A DNA stretch of 64,000 nt from Venturia oleaginea (taxonomy: Eukaryota; Ascomycota; Dothideomycetes; Venturiales; Venturiaceae), in contig JABMLP010000026.1 of NCBI GenBank assembly GCA_013176395.1, positions 62,001 through 126,000 of the forward strand. The letters run 5' to 3'. Each line of letters opens with the position of its first letter. The stretch's first letter is position 1. Below are positions 46,514 to 57,719 of the stretch, in pieces. Under the pieces are notes generated by a model. It worked only from the letters and a program-made list of their open reading frames with translations, was not told the origin of the DNA and made no database searches. The translations under genes and the position numbers were made by a program.

Positions 46514-48987
46514 TGATTACGAGTCTTTGACGCTAGAGCAGCGACCTGCAGATCCAGCATTCCAACGTAGTCCTGGGCAGTTGGGAAATGTCCACAAGGG
46601 CCGTGCTGATTGAGTGGTGAACTGAGATCGGGTCGGGAGCATCAGGTTGGCCACTGATGTGTGCAGCACTCAGGTTTCAGATACGCATTCTCCGGTCTAG
46701 GGCAGGGAATTCCTTCCCTTAGAATCATGATTCAAGATCAGCTCCGCCACACCTCAGAACCAGTTCGAGACGAGGCTGAATCGGGCCTACTCATCACAAT
46801 CAGCCTTCCGCAGCGCTCTGATGCTGAGAATCTAGCATTTCCAATTTATTTTGGAAATCACGATTTCTAAGCACAGCTGACTGCCACTGTTTTCCAATGT
46901 GGGGAGCCGGCTGGGGATTTGAACTTCTCAGCCGCATCCCTCTCAAAAGGCGCATGAAATACACTGCATTAGTTCTACCAGAAGAAACAAGACATGCGTT
47001 CTTGGGGACTGAGGGAGCTACAGATCTCAATGTTCGGAACAGTGATAGCGTCGTAATTCCAATCCTCCACTGCCCTTTCCAGTTCCCAGCGCCAAATCAT
47101 CCTCAGCATCGACAAACAATAATTGATCAATGGATTTTGCCTCTACAGGTAGCGGCTGTCGTAACATGGACACGAAAACAAGCCCTAAACGTCAATATCT
47201 TCCTCTTCCCATTCCCAGGCTACGGACTGTGTTACATTTCACAACATCTCCAAAAAATCAGAAAACTCCTCGAACGGGTTCACTGGCATGGGACCGGGAG
47301 TTCTGCATATTTCCATTCGGCATTTGGGACAATCTTTCCGGTCAAAGACGGCATATGCTCAAGACATTAAATTCTTGCATATATTTTTTCTGATGACAGT
47401 GGCCACAAGTACTCACAATACTTTTCGGCATCTTCATTGGCTCTTGGTCCCTTTTCGATCGCATCCGCAGCAGTTGATCTGTTTCATTCCTCAAGCACTT
47501 TTTGTGCACTGCATGAATGGTTGCCTTCCTGTGCACTTCCGGATTGACACGAGGTTCCGGGCTCAGTGCACAAACTATTTTTTATTATGAGAACGGAAGA
47601 GGAGAAGAGATACCCTAGATGGAACATACAGAGGAAAAATCAAGCTCGAAATGAGCGTCTGACAACACATCGCAACCCCTTTCAAAATGTGCTTTGACTT
47701 TGCAAAACCTTGGTGCTCCCCGGATAGATAGAACAGCTAAAAACAAGTCACTTAGTTATATTACATGCCAGGTCGTATGCTAACGTAACCAAATAATTCC
47801 CATGCCTTACTATACTGAGGCTAGGAACTTGATCAATAACATCTTCCACCCTGCTTAGAATCCCGCCCCGTACAGAGCAACGATAAGATGACCAACTAAG
47901 AAATGGGATAACAAACGGCATGACATGCCATTTCTTGACAAATCTGGGAGAGATTTCTTCCGTGTACGGGCGGCCTTGAAAGGTCGGTGAGATGACGGGA
48001 CGAGAAAGCGTAGACTGTGTATGACCAGAGAAACACGAGATGACGCGCGGCATTGAATCGAACGCGTTATCCCTATCGCGATGCTTGCCTCCTTGCCTGC
48101 CTGCCTGCTTGCTTGCTTGCTTGCTTGTAGAAGTTTGTTTACCACCCCATCTTCCCACCTCAACTAATCAGGCTAGGATTTCCAGAAGCTTTGACTATAC
48201 GTTTTTGATGTCAGAGTTGGACTGCATGCTGACGGAACACGTCCATGATCGTTTTTCGGACAATTCTTTTCTTCCGGCACCACGTTAAGGTTTTCGCTCC
48301 CAAACCATGCAATTCGGACGAGGCGAGATCGGTGGCGCTTCTCCACCTCGAAACCAGCTCGTCTCTAGAAACCGGCTGGTTCAGCATTCGTCTATAAAAC
48401 CACGGCAATCGCTGACTAACAAACACGCAGACGCTTGATTGAACCCGGTCAAACCGCTTCGTACGTTACTAGCGAGCTTGACCGAGTCAAAACGCAACAG
48501 GCAAACATCTCTCATCGTCAACTCCTTGAAAGCAATCCCAAGCTCTTGAGTAGATACACAAGAAAGAAAGCTACGGGGCGAATGGCACATGTGATGGCAT
48601 AACCGAACTCTTGCACCTCTCCAAGAAGAAAAGGGGTCGTATCGATGAGACAATGCGCATTCATCTCAGCTTCCACTACAAGAATCTTTGGTCTCACCTC
48701 ACTTGTGACTTATCGCAGCAGTTCGTGATCGCGGATAGTGATACATACCTCACTGCTCGTCCAACAGCAAAGTAAGAGGTAGTAAATAGTCTAATACAGA
48801 ACGCTCACAGCAGCCCAAACAAGATCGCTAGATCCTATATATAAGTTGTCCCCATCCATCGTGGCATACCTTTACATGGTCATATCCAGCAAAATGCTTC
48901 CCAAAACGCCAAACAATGCTGCCCATTCCCGAAAGACGCCACAGAAACCCAGTCCAAAGTATGTCTCGGCAATATCTATATACCTAC
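46514..48987. other. intergenic, no gene seen
   Basis: 2.5 kb between convergent genes. Frames at 46897-47370 and 47130-47393 lack domain features. A TGCC/TGCT tetranucleotide repeat lies at 48094-48127. Nothing else recognised. Confidence 0.45.
48094..48127. repeat. tetranucleotide microsatellite (TGCC)n(TGCT)n
   Basis: About eight tandem 4-bp units, TGCC changing to TGCT halfway. Non-coding. Confidence 0.85.
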
Positions 48988-50733
48988 CTACTCCAAATCC
49001 TCCGGCCTCTTCACAGGCGATGCCCGAATGGGGCTATCAACAACCGGTCTGTCCAACCGTCCCCCACCGGTCGAGATACTCAAACTGTTTCTGATCAGAT
49101 CTCCTGTACTTGCTCTGCCGGCACGTTCATGCCTGGCTGGCTCTGTGCTGAGCACAGGCGCATACTCCTGCTCCACAGCCAAATGAGCCTCCATCTGAGC
49201 CTCCTCTTTCATCTTCTTGATTTTCATGTAATTATAGGCTGCTATCGTTGCAATCGTGACAACCAATCCTCCAAAGTTTATAGGGGTAAGTTTGTCGTCG
49301 AAGATGATCGTTGCTGTGATTATAGTGAGGACTTCTTTGAATATACCGCATATACTCAAGGTGACGACCGAAGTGCGCTGGAGGAGAGCGAATTCGGAGG
49401 AGGTCATGAGGAAGGCAAGAGTTCCGGGGAATAGTAGAATTCCTGCCGAGAGCCAGGGGCCATTTTCTGCCGTGAGGTTGAACCAGGCGGCGTGCAGAGG
49501 TCCGAAACCTTCTACTGGGATGGCGATGACGAGGAGGGTAACGAACATTACTGGAGCGAGGAAGAAGACTGTGGAGAAAGGATTTGAAGTGGCGGGGTTG
49601 CGGATTAGGAGTATTTGTGTCAAGGACCAGCGAAAACCTGATGAGGCGGCAGCGGTCATTACGAGGACGAAGCCGAGAACGCTGAAGGAAGTTTCCCCTG
49701 CAACCATGAGGACGACTCCGGCAGTCATGGTTGTGATTATGGCGAGTAGCTTCCAAGAAGGCTTTTCTAGTCGGAAAAGGAATGCGAAGATCAGGACGAA
49801 ACCTAGGACGGAGGATTTGCACATGGCTAAATAAGGTCAGATGTTATGCGCGGTATCTCCAGCCGTCTTCAAACCTACTGTAAAAGGTCATGGAAATGAA
49901 TTTCAAGCTCATATTACCAAGACCGATGTCCAAGCCAGTGGCAGCACCACACGGCCCGATTCGCGTCAAGTAAAACGTCTTTGTCATAAGGGGCCTCTTC
50001 TCTTCTGAATCTGAGCGTATTTGGCGCCCTCCATTATGATGCGGGTTACTCGAATCACGCCCAGGTCGCATGTGAGGGAGGAAGTAGAGGACGAGAGATG
50101 CCAAACTGAATTGCACCATCATGTGTATACACGTCGTGAACAGAGGGAATGGAAAGACAATCTTCTTTTTGCCTTCCTCATCTTGGAACATCCATTTGTT
50201 GTACTGGAGATCTGTCAGTCTTTCTTCGGCAAGGAGAGAACTCCGGCGTGTACTTACAACTGTTATCGATATCGAAAAGACGTACCTATATGCCATGTTA
50301 GCCAGTTCCCGAATGCCAGAAGTGGTCGTCCATACCACAATCCAATGAACAAGGCGTTGAGCAGCACAGCGCTCCAGAAAGTCTTCTTCGCCAGTTTATC
50401 CTCCTCTTCCCTCTGACTTTCGGTCCTAGGGGCTACCCTCTGGTTCAAAAGTGTATTCCTTCTCTTCCTCTTCCGCCTCTTCTGCCGATCATGGCCCGTA
50501 AGCCCCGTCTCTTCATCATCCTCGAGGCCTTCGTCGGACACAATGTCATCCAGTTCAAAGTCGTCGCTAGTCATGTCGGAATCATCGGAGCCCCCGTCCT
50601 CTCCCCTAGGTTTTCGAAGTGAAGAGGAGTCTGACAGTGCATCCGGATGTGATCGTGGCCGTATGTTGTGAGCGTTGCTGTGGTTTGGGTCTGCGGTTGC
50701 GGTAGATGCGCTTCGTCGATGTGAATGGGACAT
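48988..50733 (-). CDS. triose-phosphate/nucleotide-sugar transporter family, SLC35C2-like
   Basis: Four exons: 50733-50336, 50285-50258 (a 28-nt microexon), 50203-49879, 49826-48988; introns 50, 54 and 52 bp; 529 residues. N-terminal 110 residues are cytosolic, acidic (SDDSDMTSDDFELDDIVSDE) then basic (RQKRRKRKRRNT). About ten membrane segments follow: LNALFIGLWYVFSISITVYN, KWMFQDEEG, FPFPLFTTCIHMMVQFSLAS, TGLDIGLGNMSLKFISMTFY, SSVLGFVLIFAFLFRLEKPS, RWSLTQILLIRNPATSNPF, ICGIFKEVLTIITA. The GLGNMSLKFISMTFYTM...KSS pattern is the TPT-family core. The microexon encodes VFSISITV inside helix 1, and skipping it would break the frame. Predicted in Golgi or early secretory membranes, substrate unknown. 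C-terminal tail is charged, with KKMKEE after the last helix. Confidence 0.9.
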
Positions 50734-51505
50734 TTTCAGGAGGAAGCGGAGGCGGAGAAGAAAGGCTGGGCTACTGTGCTGGTTATGGGGGTTCTATGGT
50801 GGAGGGAAGGATACAGTGGATATCATTCTTGTTGCTGAGGCTGGAGATACAGAGATTCTGTTGGAACAATGTTGGTCTGAGAGATTGTAAAGGAGTTTAG
50901 TACTATGGATGTAAGAAACAGAGATGCATGTTGGTTTCATGTTGTCAAGGTTTGCAGGCATAAAACGGCCCGAGTGCTAGCCTGTACCTGTACTGTCCCC
51001 GGAATCGACCCTTTCGACCCTGGGCCGTCGACCGCGACCGCGAGCTCGAATCTCATCCTCATCATCAACCGGCGCTTGCACCAAACCAAGCTTCCAAGCT
51101 CCACGAGAAAGACTCGTCGTATTGGCGGATGGAGCTATGGAATGCTAGTCATGTTATTCATTCGTCGTGTTTTAGCACTTGGAAGATCGAGGAGACAGGA
51201 CAAGGAGGGATCAGCGGTAGAGATCACGGCTACGACACGATGATAGGAGGATGGAGAGAGAGCAAAAAGCACACAGATACTCCGTGAATAGCGCTTGATT
51301 TGAGTGTCGTGATCGCATACTCAGCGGGACAGCTACGCCGCGAATCGACTCAGAATAAGCTACTATTCGCATGTGTTGTTTCACTGTGAGGTGTAGGTTC
51401 AACAAGTGTATCCGCGTCGGCTACCTGCCGTTATCAATCTTCCAAACATCAACAAACCTCACCTTGTCACTGTCACTGTCACTCAACCAGAGGAATCGCA
51501 CTATC
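50734..51505. promoter_or_regulatory. divergent promoter region between the SLC35-like gene and MIS14
   Basis: 772 bp separate two divergent start codons. Short GTCACT tandem (three units, 51468-51483) lies just before the MIS14 ATG. No separate gene seen. Confidence 0.5.
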
Positions 51506-52248
51506 ATGGCCAATATTGAAGAGACCTCCCGCGCCCATCAGAACAATACTTTCCGCAGAATCGAATTGCAATCCCCGGCCGATTTGACCCATCTACAAAC
51601 ACTGTCGCAACGCGCAGCGCGTCAGAAAATCGATGTCGCATTCCCTCCAGCAGCCCAAGAAGGTGGCGAAGATGAGCTGAGGAAACGCGTGGAAGAATTC
51701 GTCGGCGGCTATGTTGAACAAGTCTTCCGCGGCGTGAAGTCAAACATTCTGGTCAACGGAGTCGAGGTCACTGAAAATGGAGACGGCAAAAGAGGCGTGC
51801 GGGAAGTGACACAAGGTAATAATATTTCTCGAACAGGAATTGAAGCTGGTCCTACTGGGAAAGGCGCTGATTGGGAACAGAATTCGAGCCACTGGACACA
51901 CGACTTGCCGAGCGAATACGGCTTCTCGAAGAACAGAAGGAGAAGCTCACGGAGAAAGTTGCGGACCTGAGGAGAGTGGGACCTGGAAAGGCGGCAGCTC
52001 TTTTCAAAGAGAGGTGGGCTGCAGAGGACGCTGCTTTCGAGGCACAAATGGAGGGCGTTGCAACCGCGAGTGAGCAAGATGCGAAGGGCGAAATAGACTT
52101 AGTCGAGCTGAAGAGATGGGACCATGTACAAGGCACGTGGGAGAAGGGCACAGAGGATCTCGTAAATCTGAAGACGGACTTGACCGAAACAGTGGCACGA
52201 TTGGAAAGGGCGAAAGGCGTTGTGGAATTCCTGGGAGAGAAAAGATGA
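51506..52248 (+). CDS. kinetochore MIND-complex subunit Mis14/Nsl1
   Basis: Two exons, 51506-51815 and 51881-52248 (65-bp intron with GCTGAT branch), 225 residues. Start MANIEETSRAH chosen because the upstream in-frame extension (from 51371) begins in promoter-like sequence. Seen: FRRIELQSPADLTHLQTLSQ, AARQKIDVAFPP, EEFVGGYVEQVFRGVKSNIL, and after the intron EFEPLDTRLAERIRLLEEQK followed by EKLTEKVADLRR, a coiled coil, with KERWAAEDAAFEAQ and a final helix. These match the Mis14/NSL1 pattern. The MIND (Mis12) complex links the inner kinetochore to the Ndc80 complex at microtubule attachment. Small size and high helix content fit. The intron phase (G|AA) reconstitutes the conserved EFEPLD. Confidence 0.87.
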
Positions 52249-53361
52249 TGAATCGTTTGTTGGAAATCATCCCTGGACTTGGTCGGAGTTTTGGGATGCA
52301 TTTGATTTATGATACCATGGGATGAGGTTGCAATAGGCAAGTCATCATTTCATCTGCGAAGGAATGATAACTCCACGAGGGAAACGACTGTCGAAATGAA
52401 AAGTCATGCAGAATGTGCTTGTGAGGGGTGAAGTACGGTTTTGTCAGTGGTGGGGACTATTCTCTCGCGGATATGAGCATAGAACGTCAGAAATTCATCA
52501 ATAGTAATGCGGAATCAAAAGACTCCGCAACGATAATTTGTTTTCAAGTCCCCATCCGAGCCCATCACGGCTGACAGCTTGTTCGCGTTCTCGTCACGGC
52601 GACTTAACTTGCTGCGCCAAACAAAAGGGAAACGGGGTATTTGAGCCGACAGAGACACATGGTTCCAAGCGATATGTTGCAACCTTACGTGGTATATACC
52701 GTCGATAGAGTATATTAGTATTCTTTGTATGGTTGCATGCAAGGCTGCTACATTCAATAAATCACTTCGTAGTCCCTTGTGGCTCCATCATCGTCATCTT
52801 ATTGGTGTCACTGACACATATCCAAGATACCGCAATTGTCCTTGATTCAAAAACAAAAACCTAGTGGTCAAGCGGTTCTCCGATTTGATAGAACTTGGGT
52901 GATGGTGTTGATCTTGGTCCGTCAACACCGGAAGGTCCTGGTTAATCTACGCTCCTGGCTCCTAGTGAGACCAGCCGATGAGGAGGAGTGGGTGGGAAGA
53001 TCAGGTACGTGCCTCGCAAGTAGGACTATCCTGACTCCCGGTGAGACAGCCGATCAGGCGGAGGGGACACAGGTTTCTCTGAGGGTTCGAATGTCCTGAA
53101 GTAATTGCGACTTGAATAGTCGATGGTCAGAGGAACCCAGTCGTTGAAAGATGAGCATTCCTTTCTTTCTCTTGTGGGACTCTTTTGCTTGCTCGACTGT
53201 GTGTTGTTTATTTCAGCGTTGGGAACAGGGTATAATTCCCTGCACAATCTACAAGCTACTCACAAAGAACAAGTATTTGGCCATCCTTATTTTCCGTTGA
53301 GCGACCAACTGCGCCCACTATTTGAAAATCTCATTGTCTATGTGGTTTAAAAATTCTTGCC
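52249..53361. other. intergenic, no gene seen
   Basis: 1.1 kb between convergent genes. 52970-53070 has two partial copies of a GAGACAGCCGATnAGG-type segment. No tRNA structure could be closed around the GGTTCGAAT at 53083. Nothing else recognised. Confidence 0.45.
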
Positions 53362-54122
53362 TCACTTCAACACTTTCTCAGCTGCCGAGACTACAGCGGT
53401 CATTAGCACATATGCCCAGCTTCTGGTAGCAAACAAGACTTACCATCCAAACCCGTATTATCAGCCTCAACAAATGCCTTCTTCACTTTTCCATCCTCAA
53501 CCAAAAGCGCATACCTCTTACTCCTCTCACCACCGAAGATAGCAGCCGCTTGATCGAAGGATAAGTCGAGCGCCTTGGTAAACTTCAGCTCTGGATCGGC
53601 AATGAATCGGATACCACTTTTGCCTGATGGATCAAGGGTTTTGCCCCAAGCATTCATACTGTGCATAATTTGTTAGCAGGTAAAAATGTATCGTAAGGTG
53701 GAGATGGACATACACGAAAGGATCGTTCACCGAGACGACAAAAACCGAACCAGCATCCTGGAGTTTTGGCGAGTTGATGTAGCCCGGAACGTGTGACTCG
53801 CTGCAAGATGGTGCTATGCTATATTAGCACCCACCACATCATTATTGGAAAGTGACTATCGCGTTGTCGCAGACCATCGCCGTGTTATCTTTCCAGGTTG
53901 TAACTTACAAAACGCAGCCGGGACACCGACGATAACGCCCTTCTTTCCCTTGAGCTCAGCAGCAAGACTGATTTTGTTTCCGGGACTGCTCTCCATCAAC
54001 TCGACATCTGGAATGCCATCTCCAACTTTCACGAAGCGGCTTGGTGAGGCGTGGAAGCATCGGCGAGCGATTGGAGATTGGCGGGCCAATTGCCTGGTAG
54101 CAGCGCGACGGAGAGCAAACAT
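53362..54122 (-). CDS. peroxiredoxin-5 type thiol peroxidase, probably mitochondrial
   Basis: Four exons: 54122-53909, 53813-53714, 53658-53444, 53390-53362; introns 95, 55 and 53 bp; 185 residues. The first about 25 residues (MFALRRAATRQLARQSPIAR) are Arg-rich with no acidic residue, a mitochondrial targeting sequence. Prx domain: FVKVGDGIPDVELMESSPGN, KGVIVGVPAAFSPSCSESHV with the peroxidatic Cys in PSCSESH (the splice junction makes the F-S step), VVSVNDPFVMNAWGK, IRFIADPELKFTKALDLSFD, GGERSKRYALLVEDGKV, ending VSAAEKVLK. It reduces hydrogen peroxide and alkyl hydroperoxides. Only one clearly conserved Cys is seen beyond the first domain segment, so a 1-Cys or atypical mechanism is likely; orthologues in moulds include Asp f 3-like allergens. 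Confidence 0.93.
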
Positions 54123-54609
54123 GATCGGCGGATATCAAACAGAGAGAAAGTGATTGAACGGTTGATGGATTGATTGTGATACACGATGAAAACGAGGTGG
54201 TTGGTTAAAGTTATAGTGGGCCCGTGGGTTACACGTGATTGTTGTCTGGATTAGGCAATTACGTACTGCAATCATTTGGGATGTCCCTGAACACCTGGCT
54301 GCTGTCCCTGTTTACCATAAATACCACGGAGTCCCATGAATTCGCCTTCGATTCAAAATGAAGAAATTGGGGGAAAGCCATTGCCCTGTTTAATCGTCCA
54401 TCGATCCCGTTGAGCCTCACAACGCTTCATATCGGATTAGGCATGAGCAGCACAACTGCATTGCATGAACTACCAGACATCAAACTCCCCAATCAGAAGC
54501 TCAGACCGTCTTCGTCTTCGCCTTCACCAATTGCGAGCTCAATTTCGGTTCCTCAGCCACGCAATCAGCGTCCAAAAAGCACCTGCATACTCCACATTCC
54601 CCACCGCAG
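54123..54609. other. intergenic
   Basis: 487 bp between the peroxiredoxin promoter and the 3' end of the first spherulin-4 gene. No gene seen. Confidence 0.5.
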
Positions 54610-55559
54610 TTATTCCACCATAGCCTCAACAAATTCTTTCCAACTCGGCCCAAACTGCGAATAGTAATCCGCACAAAGATCGGTGACAAAAAGGTACTCT
54701 CCACGTTTGCGCAATTGATGGACCAATGGCTTCAGCTCATCCTTCGGTACGGTGTGTACGATATAAGAACATTTTGACCTGTCGAGACGGTTCAAAAGAA
54801 GTCGTTCCTGCATGGAGTTGGAGCGGTACTGCTCGAAACTCTCTTCTACCACTGCTGTGATATCTGGACCCGGATTCGCGTCCGCTAGTTTTGCATCGAC
54901 TGTTGTACCTGGGTTATGTATGACCTGGTGGAGATGTTAACTTTGAGTCTTAAATCAAACACAAAGAACTGACAATTCTTTGTCCCATTATTCCTTCCAT
55001 AGTTTTGATTTTCAGCCCAATGTTGTCCAAGTACGGTCCGATGTGATCTGTGTGCTGGTTTGGCGCTTCATCGAGGAAGATTCCGTGGACACCTAGTCCA
55101 GTCGATGCGTAATCTTTCGACCATTGTGAGTAAATATCGATGTCTCGGTAAACTTCCGCTAGGTCTCTTTTGCAATAATCCACTTTCACGTAGCCCACAA
55201 TGCAGACATTCTGGATGGAATTCAGTCTCGCGACTTCGCGAATGTAGTTTGAATCCGCCAGCGGGAAGACGCCTGGACCGTTATGTGGGTTGATCACAAG
55301 TAAGAACTTGAGTTCAGGATGTGAAGTGATTCTAGAAAATGCTTGTCAGTGATGAATTTGGGAAGACTTCTTCGGCATCTCGAAGACTTGATCACACTCA
55401 CGCTTCATATAAAGGTTCCCATGCCCCCGGATGAGGATAGATGTAGAGCGGAAACAAAACCGTTGACCTAGGCGTCATTCTGAGATCATCCATTGAGCCA
55501 GGTGATGAATATGACAGATACTTTCTTCGTCGAAAGTGTTTTATGATTGCTTCAAACAT
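54610..55559 (-). CDS. spherulin-4-like protein, paralogue 1 (no membrane anchor)
   Basis: Three exons: 55559-55402, 55331-54974, 54924-54610 (introns 70 and 49 bp), 276 residues from MFEAIIKHFRRR; an inner Met at 55493 (MDDLRMTP) is an alternative start. Spherulation-specific family 4 features: VLFPLYIYPHPGAWEPLYEA, LLVINPHNGPG, VARLNSIQNVCIVGYVKVDY, DIYSQWSKDY, VHGIFLDEAPN, VIHNPGTTVD and a C-terminal YLFVTDLCADYYSQFGPSW. Named from Physarum spherulin 4; structurally a TIM-barrel, likely glycosidase-related protein of fungal surfaces. Unlike its neighbour it has no signal or membrane segment visible. Exon/intron positions match those of paralogue 2, so the pair arose by tandem duplication. 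Confidence 0.88.
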
Positions 55560-55795
55560 TTGGAGGTAGGTGACAATAGCAGACAAGCGGGTCAGCGGAG
55601 CCAACGCTTTTTATGGAGTGCAGGTCTCGGTTTTCTAGCGGTGGGGTCCGGTCGATGTGGCGTTTCGTTAAGCTGCACCCTTCTTCCACCAAGCACGAGA
55701 TGCCCTTGCCCTACGCACCCGCCAACCTTTGAAACAAAAACAGAACTATATCGAACATTTTGAGACTTGATGAATCACAACCAAAATGTGAGAAA

Positions 55796-56832
55796 TCACG
55801 TGGGCATGGCGTTAATGAATGTCGACCAGATAGAACCAAAGCTCTCGAAGTAATTTCGGTCCAGGTTTGTGACGAATAGGTAACCGGCGTTTTGGCTTGC
55901 CTTGGCGAGTAGAGTTCGAAACTCCTCTTTGCTCATCGTCGCGGGCAACGAATGGATCAAATAGCTGTTTCGAGATCTTTCCTGAGAAAGTCCAGACAGC
56001 TCTGCTTCTTTTGACCGGAACGATTGATAGGTTTCCTCAAATACGACTATGATATCTGTGTTGCTGTCAGAGAATCTGTTATCCGGGATCTGTCCTGGAT
56101 TGTGGATAATCTGTGAAATCACACAAAAATTAGCCATGCACAAGTATATGTCCAGCGTGAGAACTCGAGGCCAATACTTACGAGTTTCTTTCCAAGTATG
56201 CCTGGCGAGTCTTTGATTGCGAGGTTGATGGTCTTCAAATATTCTGCGACTTCGGGCGAATATACGCTTGGTACTTCGTCGACAAAAATGCCCTGCACAG
56301 CAAATCCGGGTGTGCTGGCGTTGCGATGTCCTTTCGCCCATCCAGAGTAAATGGCGACATCTTTTAGGACGGACTGAACATCTCGCTGCGCATAGCTGGT
56401 GTGAACGTAGCCAAGAGTGCGCGCATTAGGCAATTTGTTGAGCCTCTCGATTTGCGAAACGTAGTCATCACTGGGATATAAGTTTGTGCCAGGACCGCTG
56501 TTGGGGTTCACGATTATCGTAAAGTTCAGTCCTGGATGGTTAATGATTCTGATCTCATTAGCGGCCTTGTCTTCTCGACAAGTTCAATTCCCCATGAGCC
56601 GAAAGACTTACGCTTTGTAGAGAGGAGTCCAGGCATTGGCGGCTGGATAAATGTATAATGGCACAAGAACATTTGATTTAAGAGTCTGAGGATCACCCTC
56701 TTTTGGAAGTATGAGGGCAAGAGGAATGATGATGGCAAGAAGGACAAGAACAACAAGGGCGACGACCAGAGGGATCAGGAGACATCTGAAGCGAGTAGAT
56801 GTCCGGCGAGAAATTCGTCTGGGCAAGTCCAT
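55796..56832 (-). CDS. spherulin-4-like protein, paralogue 2 (membrane anchored)
   Basis: Three exons: 56832-56612, 56548-56182, 56110-55796 (introns 63 and 71 bp), 300 residues. Arg-rich start MDLPRRISRRTSTRFR followed by a strong single membrane segment CLLIPLVVALVVLVLLAIII (about 18-40), so a type II anchor with the spherulin domain outside the cytosol. Domain: VLVPLYIYPAANAWTPLYKA, FTIIVNPNSGPG, IERLNKLPNARTLGYVHTSY, AIYSGWAKGHRN, VQGIFVDEVPS, LIIHNPGQIPDN, YLFVTNLDRNYFESFGSIW. Aligns along its length with paralogue 1 and shares intron phases. The conserved D/E pair in GIF(L/V)DE could be the acid residues of a glycosidase-like site; that is inference. Confidence 0.9.
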
Positions 56833-57719
56833 GTTTGCGAAACTTTGCTGGGGGGGAATTGGAGCGGCTGTGAGATGGAATATAAGGGTGCTGGTTGATC
56901 AACGCCAATGGTGCGCCCTGTTGTCTATTCGTGACTGCGGCGAGTATTTGAAGCGTGAGAGAAGACATGATCCTAGCAACCGGCTTCTATTTTGTTACAG
57001 GAAGGGCTTGATGATTAGGAGCTGGGCGTGTGGATTGGATCTGAGTGGAGGGACAAGGCTGCGTAGCTCTACCGTGAAGACTTGCATACGGAATCTGGAA
57101 TCCGGGATGGTTGGTAGCGAGATGTGACAGCCAGAAAGCTGAGCAAGAGCCAATTGCTTGTCGATATGGACTAGCTTTAGTGGCACGCGCGAAGTTGCCG
57201 CCAGAGAACGGGTGGCACGCCTGAAGTTGCCAGAGCACGGTTTGTACGCCTGAAGTTGCCAGAGAACGGAGGCACGAAGTGTAGATAGCCGACTTGGTCA
57301 GAGCGATGGGCAAGACCTCCAGAACTTGACATGTTGTTGAGTACGTGGTTAGTAATATGCCTTGAGATAGCACTGGTGAGGTTGGAAGTGGGAGTAGGAC
57401 ATGGGACGAGCGAGAAGGAAAAAGCAGGAAACGAAGGTCGGACCGATGATCAATATCAATACTATAATGCGCTGTCGACAATCGGCATCACAGATTCTCT
57501 CTTCTGGAACGATACACTGCCTCGATACACTGCCTGTGAATGGAATCGGTGAATGGAATTGATACACTGTCGTGTAACACCAAAGGCGACTGTCATCGTA
57601 CCACTTGGGCTATAGCAAACAAGCCTCACGTTTTGCGCGATACTCGTGTGTTTGCTTCCTATGGCAAGAGACATAAAATCTCACAATGAGCCCGGCAATG
57701 GCAATGACCATCCAGCAAC
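56833..57719. other. intergenic, divergent promoters
   Basis: 887 bp between the divergent spherulin-4 and proline-rich genes. Contains an imperfect tandem repeat at 57182-57270. No gene supported; the minus-strand frame 56987-57481 has no domain. Confidence 0.45.
57182..57270. repeat. imperfect tandem repeat, about 29 bp x 3
   Basis: Three units built on (G)CACGC(C)TGAAGTTGCCAGAG(A/C)ACGG, the first with a 3-bp insertion (GCCGCC), followed by a broken fourth start GGCACGAAG. Non-coding. Confidence 0.75.

Noticed and set aside
46897..47370. 157-codon plus-strand frame
   Set aside because: No recognisable motif, atypical composition, and it lies in a convergent intergenic region.
53070..53100. 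tRNA-like GGTTCGAAT box
   Set aside because: No acceptor stem or anticodon arm can be paired around it.
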